From contig JAPNXP010000008.1 of NCBI GenBank assembly GCA_028753945.1, positions 744,001 to 808,000 on the forward strand: a stretch of DNA of 64,000 bases, read 5' to 3'. The notes under the pieces are model-generated. The model did no database searches. It was not told where the DNA came from and saw only the letters and a program-made list of their open reading frames with translations. This DNA comes from Hexactinellida sp. DTS-2022. Lineage: Eukaryota; Porifera; Hexactinellida. The position numbers and the translations under genes were made by a program. Positions 53,765 through 63,173 of the stretch are shown here, one piece after another; position 1 is the stretch's first letter, and each line of letters begins with the position of its first letter.

Positions 53765-55942
53765 TCAGAGTGGTATTGTATTTGTTGGGGTGTTACTTTT
53801 TGTGTAGAAGTGTCGTAGGTATTTCCTTTCGTGGATCGTAGCATTAGGGAATTCGTTTTGGGCTATCTTTTGCCATTTTTCTATTTGTTTGTCCTCAGTT
53901 TTGTATGGGCGTTTGTGTGTAGCGGGGTACGTGTATAGGATCTGCCATGCAAGTTCTCTGCCGTTGAGAATGCTTTGTATCGTATCGTTTGTGTTTGAGA
54001 GTCTCAGTGTTGTGTTGCTTGTGTTAGCCGACGTGATGAATAGGTGTTTGCGGTCTGTGTTTATTTCGTCTTTATGGTGCAGTATGTATATGCATCGCCA
54101 TCGCAGGCATGGGACTATAGGTGTGGTTGTTTTCCTTTTAATGATTGGTATATAGTTTTTGCATTTTGTGCATTCGTTATTGCTGCAAGTGTGCCAGTGG
54201 TGTTTTGTATGCTCGCTTGGCTTTTGGTAGCTTAGTACACCTTTTAGTGGGGCTAAGGGCACGTTTGGAATGAGATGGTAATCCTTTTTAGTGATAGGTT
54301 GGAGTTGCTTTTTTGTTGGTCGGGTATCCGAGAAGGTGTATTTAATTATTGGTTTGAATTCCCAGGTTTGTTTGGTTGTATGTTTCGGGAAGTATGCAAT
54401 GTTGGTTAGTTTAGGTATTACCTCTGTTGGCTTGTGGCCGAGTCGTGTTAGGGCTGGTACGTATTTTCTTATGAGGTAGTCTAGGGTGTTTGCCGGGTTT
54501 GTGCCGATTCGTGTGGCTCTAAATGCTGAGCTTACGTATGTATTAGCACACATTTTTTTCGAAGGATGGTGTTTGTGTGGGTGGAGTAGTACAGGTTGTC
54601 TATACTTTTGTTGTATAGGTATGAATTCTTTGGTAGCGGGTAGGTATCTACTGTCCTGTGTAGTATTCGACTCTGTTGGAATGAGTTTATAGGGTTGGAG
54701 TGGTAGTTCTTCGATTGGGTATGTGGCGGCCACGTCATCAAAGTAAATTGTGAGTGTTTGCCATGGTGGGACGGTGTAGTTGTTGAGTAGGTATGCAGTA
54801 CACATTCGTGCCAGTTCGGGTGCGAGGGGTAAACCCATTGGGATACCGGTGTTTCCCAAATGGTAAATGAGTGCTCCGTCGGTGGTGAAGTTGAAGTTTA
54901 AGAGGTGTTTAAGGATCCTTAGTTGGTTGTTGAGGTATGGGTTGAAGAATGCAAAGGCATCGATGACTAAGCTGTGTGGGGTGTTGGGGTAGAAGGCTTC
55001 TATATCGCCACAGAATATCTCCTCTGGGGGGCCATATCGATTGAGTTGGCTGATGGTTTCGAAGATGTCCTGCGTTAAGTACCGGCAGTTCTCGATAATG
55101 GGTGTGATGTGTTCACGAAGGAATCTGCTTGTACAAGCCGTTATTGAATTTTTGTGGTTGACGATGGGCCGGGCAATTTTGGTAAGTTCCTTGGGTCCTA
55201 TTGTGTATGTATAGATTTCAAGGTATCGTGTCTGGGTTGTCGTAAATGAGGGTTTATGTGTTTTGATCTTAAAATACATGGTTGGGGGCCGATCGTCGGT
55301 ATTGTGAAGGTTTGTGTTAGGTTGTAGTAGTGTTAACGCCTGTTTTAGTTTCAGGATAGATGAGATGTATTGATCTGCGTTAACTATGTGGCCGGTGTTG
55401 GCTAGGTATTCGCTATAGATTGCTTCGAGTGTGTTGCTGTGTATAAGTATGAGACCTGGTCCTTTGTCTGCGGAAATAATTTTTAGCTTTTCGACTTTTA
55501 GGTTGTCTTTGTACTTTTTTAGGTGTTTAGTGAATTTGTCGTGTGTCCGTTTTTCGTACGGTTTTAGATTGAAGTGGGTTAGTGGTGGTAAGTTTTCCTG
55601 CAGATTTAGGCAGTGCTCGAATGGGGTTAGGAATGGGGTTGGTGTGGACTCTTGGACTGTTTGGAAATTGAGTCCATACTCGACTAGTTTTTGTAGCGTT
55701 ACTGCTGTTTCCAGTTTAACGAAGGGTTGTATAAATATTGGTGGTGGTTTGTAACTCCATTCCGTTGGTAGTGGTAGGGGTAGGGGTGGTGTAATTTCTT
55801 TGGTGAGGTGTTGCGTTTTGGTTGTTGTCATTAGTTGGTGGTGTAATGCTGCCTTCGAGATTGGGTCGTTCTCGTTTCCGCATAAGTCGCAAGTGTGATT
55901 CTGGTAACAGTCGGTGTGTAGGGAGGGAGGGAGGGATAGCAC
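53765..55942 (-). CDS. PLE 1 reverse transcriptase with degenerate C-terminal GIY-YIG domain
   Basis: 725 residues. A CDLC pair lies at about 18-21. ISADKGPGLILI at 156-167 and KIKTHKP at 225-231 are early RT blocks. Motif A GDIEAFYPNTPH spans 312-323, motif B GIPMGLPLAPELA 366-378, and the active site YFDD 400-403. HPHKHHPSKK follows at 454-463, as in PLE thumbs. A linker with CSNNECTKC at 586-594 leads to a GIY-YIG-like region (about 617-690): the first strand CIYIL is present, but the YIG strand reads LFITSANTS and the usual catalytic Arg/His context is not evident. The RT motifs look intact. The ORF opens 16 bases after the stop of the 134-codon frame, in the same frame. Confidence 0.88.
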   Translation of the reverse strand: MLSLPPSLHTDCYQNHTCDLCGNENDPISKAALHHQLMTTTKTQHLTKEITPPLPLPLPTEWSYKPPPIFIQPFVKLETAVTLQKLVEYGLNFQTVQESTPTPFLTPFEHCLNLQENLPPLTHFNLKPYEKRTHDKFTKHLKKYKDNLKVEKLKIISADKGPGLILIHSNTLEAIYSEYLANTGHIVNADQYISSILKLKQALTLLQPNTNLHNTDDRPPTMYFKIKTHKPSFTTTQTRYLEIYTYTIGPKELTKIARPIVNHKNSITACTSRFLREHITPIIENCRYLTQDIFETISQLNRYGPPEEIFCGDIEAFYPNTPHSLVIDAFAFFNPYLNNQLRILKHLLNFNFTTDGALIYHLGNTGIPMGLPLAPELARMCTAYLLNNYTVPPWQTLTIYFDDVAATYPIEELPLQPYKLIPTESNTTQDSRYLPATKEFIPIQQKYRQPVLLHPHKHHPSKKMCANTYVSSAFRATRIGTNPANTLDYLIRKYVPALTRLGHKPTEVIPKLTNIAYFPKHTTKQTWEFKPIIKYTFSDTRPTKKQLQPITKKDYHLIPNVPLAPLKGVLSYQKPSEHTKHHWHTCSNNECTKCKNYIPIIKRKTTTPIVPCLRWRCIYILHHKDEINTDRKHLFITSANTSNTTLRLSNTNDTIQSILNGRELAWQILYTYPATHKRPYKTEDKQIEKWQKIAQNEFPNATIHERKYLRHFYTKSNTPTNTIPL

Positions 55943-55957
55943 GTGTCCCTGACTCCC

Positions 55958-56362
55958 TCAACAAAAAGGGCTGTAGTTTGATCTCTCGATTAGTTTCGGG
56001 ATCGGTGTGATGGTTATGTCATCTGTCCTCCAGATTGTTGGTGTCTCGTGGTGTGGGTGGCTGCAGGTGTTATTTAGGCATTCGGCTGACCGTTTGCTTG
56101 GGCACTGTTTACCGTAGCTTGAACATTGTTTGTGTTTATGTTCATTTCTAGGGTTGCGTGGTCGTCCGCAGCGTGCGCATATCCCGTGGTTTTTGCACGC
56201 TTCGATTAGGGCTGGGTAAATTTGTTTGCGTTGCTCGTCGGTTATTTTGTCTGGTGCTGCCTGTAGAAATGTTTGTCTTTTTTCGAAGCTGGACGACAAT
56301 GGGCATCCGCGGCTTTCAGTGTGGTTGGGATATCCCTCGGTAATGGTACCATGTATCTCCAT
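55958..56362 (-). CDS. PLE 1 Cys-rich frame between ORF1 and RT
   Basis: 134 codons, same frame as the RT ORF and separated from it by one TGA. CARCGRPRNP, then C...C...C and NTCSHPHHE, suggest zinc binding, perhaps for RNA. It overlaps the end of ORF1 by about 120 bases in the -1 frame across an A6 run. It could be expressed by frameshifting, by its own AUG, or be part of a single ORF broken by two mutations. Confidence 0.65.
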   Translation of the reverse strand: MEIHGTITEGYPNHTESRGCPLSSSFEKRQTFLQAAPDKITDEQRKQIYPALIEACKNHGICARCGRPRNPRNEHKHKQCSSYGKQCPSKRSAECLNNTCSHPHHETPTIWRTDDITITPIPKLIERSNYSPFC

Positions 56363-57336
56363 GAATCGTTTCCGAAGCTTGGTTGGTAGTTGGAGGGCGT
56401 ACTCGTCGATACTTCGATTGCGAGTTTTTGCTCAATGTTAGCGGTATATTTTTGGTCGGTTGTTGTTAGGATAGTTGCTGCTGTTAGGCACCGAGTGCAC
56501 GGGAATTGCGTTTTGTACATGGGGCGTGTGTCCTGTGGACGTTTTGGTTTAGGTTGGATTGGTAAGCGGTCTTTTGTAATGGAAGCGTATGTGGCGTTCC
56601 GTGGTCCTCTTGTGTTGGCTATGTTTGCCAAGTGTTTGTTATTTCTTAGTTTTGTTTGCAGTAGTGTAGCTAAGAATGCACGTCCCATGTCATTGGGGTT
56701 TAGTCGTAGTATAGATGAGATGGTTAGGTATAGGTGGCTCTTAAATCCTGGTAGGTATAGGAGGGGGAGTTCGGTTAGTTGTTGGGTGTCGGTGGGTAGA
56801 TTCAGTAATCTTTCGAGTCCGTAGGCTCGGGCTTGTTGGGTGTATGGTGTTGCGGTTCCAGTTGCAGTGTATTGCACTTCGTATGGGATGTCGAGGTTCA
56901 GTTTTTCATGTATGGTTGCCACTAGGAGATTGACGTAGAACGTCTGTATAGAGTGTGGGACCGAGCTTAGGCACTCGTCGATGCTACGTGCTAGCGATAG
57001 TTTGTCGCTTGCGCTTAGTTTGGAGCTTGACGGATCAAAGAGCGGGTAGTAATTGGTGTCCTGGAGGAGTTGGTAGAATGTAGAGTCTTTTGGGATAGTG
57101 GGGTGCAGTTTGGCTAGGATGCCAGTGTCTGCCTGATTGTTGATTAGGTGTGCTGGTGAATTCACCGAGGGGTCGGGTTCATTAGTAGGAATGGTTTGTG
57201 GGTTGATTGTCGCTGTAATAGTGGAGCTTGAATCAAGTTCCGTAGAGTTCCTACTAGTGGGGTTGCGGATTTGTGCTCCGCGTCCTCTGGTTGAATTACC
57301 AGCGGTTGGTCGTCGCGGTGGAAGGTTAGTTGCCAT
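56242..57336 (-). CDS. PLE 1 ORF1 protein
   Basis: 364 residues from the first ATG downstream of the 5' repeat. The N-terminus is basic and low-complexity (PPRRPTAGNSTRGRG). The middle is helical (DKLSLARSIDECLSSVPHSI; FYVNLLVATIHEKLNLDIPY; NDMGRAFLATLLQTKLRNNK), and CTRCLTAAT is a Cys pair. I know no match. By position it may be a gag-like or ORF1-like RNA-binding protein. Most PLEs have a single ORF, so this is unusual. Confidence 0.75.
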   Translation of the reverse strand: MATNLPPRRPTAGNSTRGRGAQIRNPTSRNSTELDSSSTITATINPQTIPTNEPDPSVNSPAHLINNQADTGILAKLHPTIPKDSTFYQLLQDTNYYPLFDPSSSKLSASDKLSLARSIDECLSSVPHSIQTFYVNLLVATIHEKLNLDIPYEVQYTATGTATPYTQQARAYGLERLLNLPTDTQQLTELPLLYLPGFKSHLYLTISSILRLNPNDMGRAFLATLLQTKLRNNKHLANIANTRGPRNATYASITKDRLPIQPKPKRPQDTRPMYKTQFPCTRCLTAATILTTTDQKYTANIEQKLAIEVSTSTPSNYQPSFGNDSWRYMVPLPRDIPTTLKAADAHCRPASKKDKHFYRQHQTK

Positions 57337-57368
57337 CGCGATTTAGTAAAATTGAAGAGAGCTTTTGA

Positions 57369-57494
57369 CTGAGTAAAGGTTTAATAATAGTTCAGAAGGA
57401 AATAGTAAAATAGTGAAAATAAGTAATAACTTTCGTCTATTTATAGACTCTTCAGTTTTGTTTAAGGTGTTAAGTTTGAATGGTGTGTGGGTGC
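57369..57494 (-). repeat. PLE 1 terminal repeat, 5' copy
   Basis: Identical by eye to 52660-52785. It lies just upstream of ORF1 (ATG 57336), so it probably also holds the promoter. Confidence 0.9.
57428..57455 (-). ncRNA. hammerhead-ribozyme-like core, 5' copy
   Basis: Same core as in the 3' repeat: CTGAAGA, helix II GTCTATAAATAGAC, GAAA. Two cores 4.7 kb apart could release a unit-length RNA from a longer transcript, if active. Confidence 0.6.
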
Positions 57495-57960
57495 CAGGAC
57501 ATTATCCTTTCCTAGGAGGTACTGAATATTGTAGTTCATTGACTCTAGTTCAATCAGCCAACGGGAAAACTTCCCTCTGGGATCCCTCTGACGTCTCAAC
57601 CATTGCAATGGGTTATGGTCCGTCCTTATCTCGACCGATGAAGCAGCTTGTAAATACTTCCGCCATTTTCTCGCCGCAACAACAATTTCCCATGTCTCCA
57701 ACTCTGAAGCACTGTAGTTTTTCTGCGGCTTATTTAACCTACTTGAAAAGAAGGAAATTGGCCTAAACTTTCCCTCCTCGTCTACTTGAGATAGCACAGC
57801 TCCTATTCCCTCTCTTGATGCATCACACTCCATGTAAAATGTCTTATCCATTGAGGGAACACTAGGCATACCGAATTTGAAGTTAACGCTGCACGTAAAC
57901 GCTTAAAACTCTTTTCTTGAACATCCCCCCCCATCTGCATGGGGCATTCCCTTGCGTACA
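57495..57960 (-). pseudogene. Ty3/gypsy RNase H and connection region
   Basis: The minus strand from 57960 reads SEMAAPLYARE (connection) and then, in the frame to 57869, FYMECDASREGIGAVLSQ, the RNase H start with its first Asp. YSASELETWEIVVAARKWRK has the catalytic Glu, RTDHNPLQWL the second Asp, and NIQYLLGKDNVL the end. The PLE cuts the frame here. A frame change separates the two parts. Confidence 0.85.
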
Positions 57961-58030
57961 GAGGAGCAGCCATTTCTGAAAACTTATCAATAAAGTCCAG
58001 ATAATTGTTTATTAAACCAGGGAATTCTTT

Positions 58031-58975
58031 AATTAGCGTAGGCCTAAAACAGTATTGTTACTTATTGATATCCCTTAATCCGGTAATGCTAGACAGAGGA
58101 AATGTATTATTGTCGTATAGGAAGTCATATTTTAGGAGTCCAACGGTCATATTGGTTTTTCGAAAATATCTGTGGAATTTAGGTTATGCGATGTTCACAC
58201 CTTTCCATATATGGTAATATAGTTAAAATCTCGAGATTAATTAACTTTATACATATGAAATTTATTATTGGCGAATGGGAAATGGGAATTCATATTTAGG
58301 GACTCAGTAGATCACATTGATTTACCTAAGGCGTTCCCCTTAGCCTATATTATTATTTGGCACTCTCCACAGGAGGATTGCCCCGACCCTATTTATAAAT
58401 TAAGATAATAAATAATCCCATACATAATCCCATACTCTGAATTTATTTATCATAATCATTAGCAGGGGCGGCGGAAGCGGTCAGGCTTGTCAGGCCAAAG
58501 GAATAGATATAAAAAGGAATAGATTTGAAAGAAACTTATCAAGATTTTTTAATAAACAACATTATTACAGATATCTGATAGGTAAGAATTAGCTAAACTA
58601 CAAAACATGGTCGGGGCAATCCTCTTGTGGAGAGTGCCAAAAATAATATAGGCTAAGGGGAACGCCTTAGGTAAATCAATGTGATCTACTGAGTCCCTAA
58701 ATATGAATTCCCATTTCCCATTCGCCAATAATAAATTTCATATGTATAAAGTTAATTAATCTCGAGATTTTAACTATATTACCATATATGGAAAGGTGTG
58801 AACATCGCATAACCTAAATTCCACAGATATTTTCGAAAAACCAATATGACCGTTGGACTCCTAAAATATGACTTCCTATACGACAATAATACATTTCCCG
58901 TGTCTAGCATTACCGGATTAAGGGATATCAATAAGTAACAATACTGTTTTAGGCCTACGCTAATTTTACCGTAAA
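58031..58975. mobile_element. 0.94-kb hairpin (foldback) element inside gypsy pol
   Basis: Arms 58031-58388 and 58609-58975 are almost perfect reverse complements (about 360 bp each) around a 220-bp loop. Ends AATTAGCGTAGGCC. No ORF. It separates the RT from the connection/RNase H of the gypsy element. The loop holds GGGGCGGCGGAAGCGGTCAGG, a hAT-like terminus. Confidence 0.88.
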
Positions 58976-59695
58976 ACGAAGTTTACAGTCCCTATATTAA
59001 AGAAGTCCCTGGTTAAACCGAGGAAGGATTTGAGCTCTCGTAATGTAGTGGGGCAAGCGTGGTCTATAATCCGTTGAATTAAAGAGGATATGGGACGCTG
59101 TCCATTTGAAGAAATAAGATGCCCCACAAATTCGACCTCCTGAACCGCGAAGATGCATTTTTCTTTTCTGAGTTGCATTTTACCTTGGCGATATAATTCA
59201 AGTGTATTCTGAAGGTGACTGATATGTTCCCGAAAGCTCTGTGAATACACCAGCGTGTCATCTACATATGCTAAGCTCGTAGGTTCCTCACGAAGTACCA
59301 TATCAATAGCTCGCTGGTACGTCGCGGGAGCGTTCGTTAATCCAAAGGGCATGAAACTAAATTCGTATTGGCCTTGCGGGATTATAAATCCTGTCTTGGG
59401 GATATACTTTTCTCTAATAGGTACTGACCAGTACGCTGAAGCGCCATCCAATCTCGAGTAAAACGCACTCCCATGTAATTTATCTAGCATATCCCTAACG
59501 TCTGGGATGGGATAGACATCCTTAGCGTAATGTCATTTAGTCCCCTATAGTCGACGGCAAAACGAAGTGATTTATCTTTCTTCTTCACTAGTACCACTCT
59601 AGCCGCCCATGGGAAGCAATACGGTCTCACGATACCGTTTTCCAACATCTGATCTAGTTGATTAAATACCTCCCTTTCCGCTTAGGGGGACATCC
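58976..59695 (-). pseudogene. Ty3/gypsy reverse transcriptase
   Basis: The upstream part (to about 59515) has VVLVKKKDKSLRFAVDYRGL. After a frame change comes LHGSAFYSRLDGASAYW (motif A) then GFIIPQGQYEFSFMPFGLTN (motif B), and the active site AYVDDTLVYS. KCIFAVQEVEFVGHLIS and LKSFLGLTRDFF end the domain at the hairpin insertion. Not functional as it stands. Confidence 0.88.
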
Positions 59696-60066
59696 GCGTC
59701 CGTATGCCTCTAGCTCTTACTGGCTGTTCCGATCCCGTTTCAATTGCATGTTCCGCTGTTGGTGCAACCGATGGAGCCTTTGGGTTTAATGCAAAAACGT
59801 CACTATATCTCTCTAGAAATTCGCTTAGCGCTCGTTGCTCATCATTTGAAAGTCGCGGGTCAATATTCCAGTCCGACTACTCGGAAAAAGGAATTTCCCA
59901 ATCTGACATCAGTGCATGTATGATACTTGCACTAAATCGAATTTTGACTCCTCTGACTTTCACGATCATGGGGATCCAGCGAGGACCGAGTCGAACTCGA
60001 TGCTGATGCCAATCAAAGTTGTCACCTCTAACATCTCCAGAAATTCCCGTCCAAGGATAACCGTTG
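59696..60066 (-). pseudogene. Ty3/gypsy protease end and PR-RT spacer
   Basis: Next to the hAT TSD the frame reads KPTVILGREFLEMLEV, the end of a gypsy aspartic protease (ILGxDFL). Nearer the RT come EFLERYSDVFALNPKA and TAEHAIETGSE, the usual spacer. A frame change separates it from 63174-63420. Confidence 0.75.
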
Positions 60067-60074
60067 GTTTAAAC
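60067..60074. repeat. TSD of the hAT at 60075 (left)
   Basis: GTTTAAAC, repeated at 63166-63173. The target is itself palindromic. Confidence 0.9.
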
Positions 60075-60247
60075 CATTGGTTCTCAAACTATTCTATCAC
60101 ACCGCCCCCCAAGCAATTATTTACCCTTTTCATCGCCCCCCTCCGCCCACAGCCCCACACTAATGAAATTCTAATATTTTTACTACGAGTATATCAGTTT
60201 TAATGTGCTAATAATGTGTAGAATATGGAGTGTAGAGTTTAGACTAC

Positions 60248-60790
60248 TCAGTTTGAAGAGTGCACTTGTGTGTGGTTGCTCTGGATGAGACTTTTCACGT
60301 CTGGTATCATATTTGTGAGCTGCAATCTCAAATCTCCACCCTGTGATATGTTAAGTCTATTTCTTTGTTTGGTTAACAATTGAAATACAGCACTGAAACC
60401 TTTCTCCACTAGGTATGATGTGGGGAATGCCAAAGTTAGCAATTGGCTCTCTTCCATAATGCTGCATATTGGCTACATTTGGAGAATGCTGGCCAAAATT
60501 GTTCATTACCCATCATTTTAAAACGCGCTTTCTCCTCGCAGTCATTCTGCAAGTCGATTAACTCTTCTTGAAAACTCAGTGAAACGGTTTCAACGTGCAC
60601 ACAAAATGGGTCAATAATCCAATCTGGTATTTCCAGTTTTAAGAGATCCGTGAACCGCTTACTCATGTCCATTTTGAGCTCATCAAGATGATCACAGTAA
60701 GCGAGCAAGTCTTCATCAGATACTGCAAGCTCTGCTAAACGGGAAAACTGGTAAATTTCTCTTCTACCAATGTTTAGTTTAAACTAGGTC
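60248..60790 (-). pseudogene. hAT transposase C-terminus (ZBED5/SCAND3-like group)
   Basis: REIYQFSRLAELAVSDEDLL opens it, then ELKMDMSKRFTDLLKLEIP and SLSFQEELIDLQNDCEEKAR. The frame at 60248-60457 has LAFPTSYLVEKGFSAVFQLL and TKQRNRLNI, the hATC block of this group. The N-terminal finger and catalytic core are absent, so internal deletion accompanied its decay. Confidence 0.8.
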
Positions 60791-60917
60791 AGTTTTCCAA
60801 TAAATGAGTAGATAACTGTCTTGCACTTAATAAGAGTAACTACACTGCCTTGAAATTGCAAGTTCATTGCGTTGAATTTGTCATATATGTCCAGTCCGAT
60901 AAGGAATTATTCCCTCT

Positions 60918-61018
60918 TCGTCAATTCCCATTTCGCCAATTCTCACTTCGTCAATTCCCATTTTGTCAACTTGCTATTTCTTCAATTCCCACTTCGTCAA
61001 CGTTGACGAAATGGGACA
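60918..61018. repeat. MULE left TIR tandem array
   Basis: Five to six diverged copies of TCAATTCCCATTTCG-type units, ending in the palindrome CGTCAACGTTGACG. Confidence 0.85.
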
Positions 61019-61108
61019 TAATTACTAGACTACAATTAAACTCATAATAGGTTAATAATTCTTGAGAAAACACGTTAACACAACTCAACAAAACACTCAA
61101 AATATCAA

Positions 61109-62478
61109 TTATCTATTTGCTAAATTATTTGCTATCCTGAGCAAATATTCATCGATATCCAATTCACCGCGAGTATATTTCTGGCGTAAATTTTCAATCC
61201 TACATTCTAGTGCAATGTACATCTTCTTTGGTGGAGCTAGTGCACCAGCTTGTAGTTGGATAATTTCAATATCAATTACAGCTTGTTCTTTTGTAATAAA
61301 TTGCATCAATTGATAAATATTAGGATGCCGCCTTCCCAAAAAGCTGTTCAATCTATTGTGCCATCCCTCTAGATGGTTATTTGTGCGAGGTCCATTCGAG
61401 TCGAAAACTTTCCACAAATCAGGTTTGAACGTTCCATTTATCCACGTCCTGTCCATATAATCTATAAATTCGCCAACATTGAGGCCCTCTGCACAAAGTG
61501 GCTGGAACGCAATGCTTACTTCCCACTCAGGAATGAAAGCAAGTGCCATCATCTCTCGTATAAATACCCTAAATTGATCATTGTGCAAGTACTCGGTTTG
61601 ATAACCTAGACTTTGAACTTTCCTCCAGATTGCTTGAGAAAAATGATAAAAACAACCTTTATGCTTGGATCCTGGAAATTGAATTGCAATTGATGGGATC
61701 AAAGAACTTTCAAAGTCTGACATTATTCTCTTTGGATTCATTTGAAAGTTGCTATTCCAACAAGCTTCTTTCAGCATATGAAACATTCGATCATATAAAA
61801 TTCTTGTCTTTCCAGGTAGAAGAACATAAACAAACGGGAATTGTTTCCCCTCTACGAAAGCATGGAGAGTGAAGAGCTGATAAAATAAATCTGGACATGA
61901 TTTGAAAGTTTCATCGAGATAAATACAGTCCGAGTTACATAATATTTCCAAATTTTTCTTTGTTGCAAACATTATAATTCTTTCAGGATCATTCTCACCA
62001 GAGTCTGCAAGAAGCATGTCTTCCCCTTGAATAGTACGAGTCCAATCACCACCAAAAGTAATATCTTGAATAGTTTGTGGTAGTGAAGGATATTTTGTCA
62101 TCCGGCCTCGATAAAGTGACGATTTTATAGCGGGAAACTGTGGTAAATTGATCGCTAGTTCTGAATGTTCGACTCCTTCATACCCTGAAACAGCCGCTAT
62201 TTCTTCAGCATATATTTAGGGATTGATGTAGTTTCTTCAATAGCTCTTTTTCTCATTTTTCTTATTACAGTCTGTGCAGTAATCTTCGCCATATTGGGAG
62301 GATGATGATGAATTCCTGACACGTTAATCACAATGTCATCATCCATACTTATCCTCCCATTACAGCTCCTATCTTGACATCTCCACCATGACTTAGGACC
62401 ATTAACTCGAATTTTCTGATACAAATATCCTTCATGGATTACTGCACGTTTTCCCTTTGTCGTCTCGGCGAACATGCA
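61109..62478 (-). CDS. MULE transposase with N-terminal FLYWCH finger, one frameshift
   Basis: The ATG is probably at 62478 (MFAETTKGKRAV); the frame also extends to 62511. The FLYWCH finger is GYLYQKIRVNG ... WWRCQDRSCNGRI ... GIHHHPPN. After IPKYM the first frame stops while AEEIAAVSGYEGVEHSE continues in another frame (shift near 62208). The 330-codon frame has the DDE core: CIYLDETFKSCPDLFYQLFT (first Asp), KRIMSDFESSLI (second Asp), GCFYHFSQAIWRKV, and TNNHLEGWHNRLNSFLG (Glu region). It ends LDIDEYLLRIANNLANR. Related domains occur in many animal MULEs. Confidence 0.87.
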
Positions 62479-62647
62479 AACCAGGTAAATATATTTAATG
62501 ACAATTAGCAAGATATACTTTCATTGCTTGTACACTGATTATATAAGAAAATAACCATCGGTGAAGCCCCAGTAGGTGACAAAGGTAACTATTCACCATT
62601 GAACAATTGTTTTTGAGCGTTATACATAAACTGTTATGTGTATACAA

Positions 62648-62780
62648 GTTCCCATTTAGTCAACGTTGACGAAATGGGAATTGACGAAATAGGAAATTGA
62701 CGATATGGGAATTGACAAAATGGGAATTGACGAAATGGGAATTGACGAAATGGGAATTGACGAAATGGGAATTGACGAAG
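62648..62780. repeat. MULE right TIR tandem array
   Basis: Eight or so copies of ATTGACGAAATGGGA in the orientation opposite to the left array, starting at the palindrome CGTCAACGTTGACG. Likely transposase-binding sites. Confidence 0.88.
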
Positions 62781-63173
62781 TGGGAAGATATCCCGATAAG
62801 TAAGCAACATCAAATTTAGCTAGTATATAGTTACCCGCTTTAAGACATATTCATTTGTTATGAAAAAACAAAATTGTGATCATGATTGTTCTTATTGGGG
62901 AAGCCATCACCAGTGTAACTATGTTATTTGATATATTATCAACAACTTAAACTGATTATTATATTCATTATTCTTTATTAATTAACACTGACTATTGGTT
63001 ATTCATTTCAAGAATATCCTGTTACCAATTATGATTTGATGTTTGTCAGATGCTTTGCTACTAAAACCCGTGGCGCCCCCCCAGCGCCCCCTTGTGGTAT
63101 AGACGCCCCCCAATACGCTTCCAACGCCCCCTAGGGGGCTATACGGCCCACTTTGAGAATCACTGGTTTAAAC

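Larger units (their letters stand above)
52660..57494 (-). mobile_element. Penelope-like retroelement with terminal direct repeats (PLE 1)
   Basis: A 4.8-kb element bounded by identical 126-bp direct repeats (52660-52785, 57369-57494) and coding on the minus strand: ORF1 (364 aa), a Cys-rich 134-codon frame, and a 725-aa RT ORF. PLEs typically carry such LTR-like repeats. It lies at the RNase H coding region of a gypsy element: codons for GKDNVL stop at its right border, and DSRCTMDA can be read just beyond its left border. The repeats look identical by eye, so this insertion is recent. Confidence 0.85.
60904..62792 (-). mobile_element. MULE (Mutator-like) transposon, TSD CCGATAAG
   Basis: TIRs GAATTATTCCCTCTTCGTCA and the inverse of GATATCTTCCCACTTCGTCA. 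Exact 8-bp duplications CCGATAAG at 60896-60903 and 62793-62800. Both TIRs consist largely of tandem ATTGACGAAATGGGA units. One transposase with FLYWCH finger and MULE core. Confidence 0.9.
60075..63165 (-). mobile_element. hAT transposon remnant carrying a MULE
   Basis: TIRs CATTGGTTCTCAAACT and the inverse of CAGTGATTCTCAAAGT, with exact 8-bp TSDs GTTTAAAC. C-rich sub-terminal runs (ACCGCCCCCC, CGCCCCCC) lie at both ends. Only the transposase C-terminus remains. It is inserted in the gypsy protease region. 62801-63060 is AT-rich with no frame recognised. Confidence 0.9.

Noticed and set aside
56242-56362. Certain programmed -1 frameshift in PLE 1
   Set aside because: An A6 run is present but no canonical slippery heptamer in the right phase and no clear pseudoknot; left as a possibility only.
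53889-56441. Several plus-strand open frames of 60-144 codons
   Set aside because: They lie antisense to the PLE ORFs, are Val/Cys/Phe-rich as expected for reversed Thr/Pro-rich coding, and have no motifs.
62648-62780. Telomere-like or minisatellite array
   Set aside because: The same units in opposite orientation at 60918-61018 and flanking TSDs show it is a MULE TIR.
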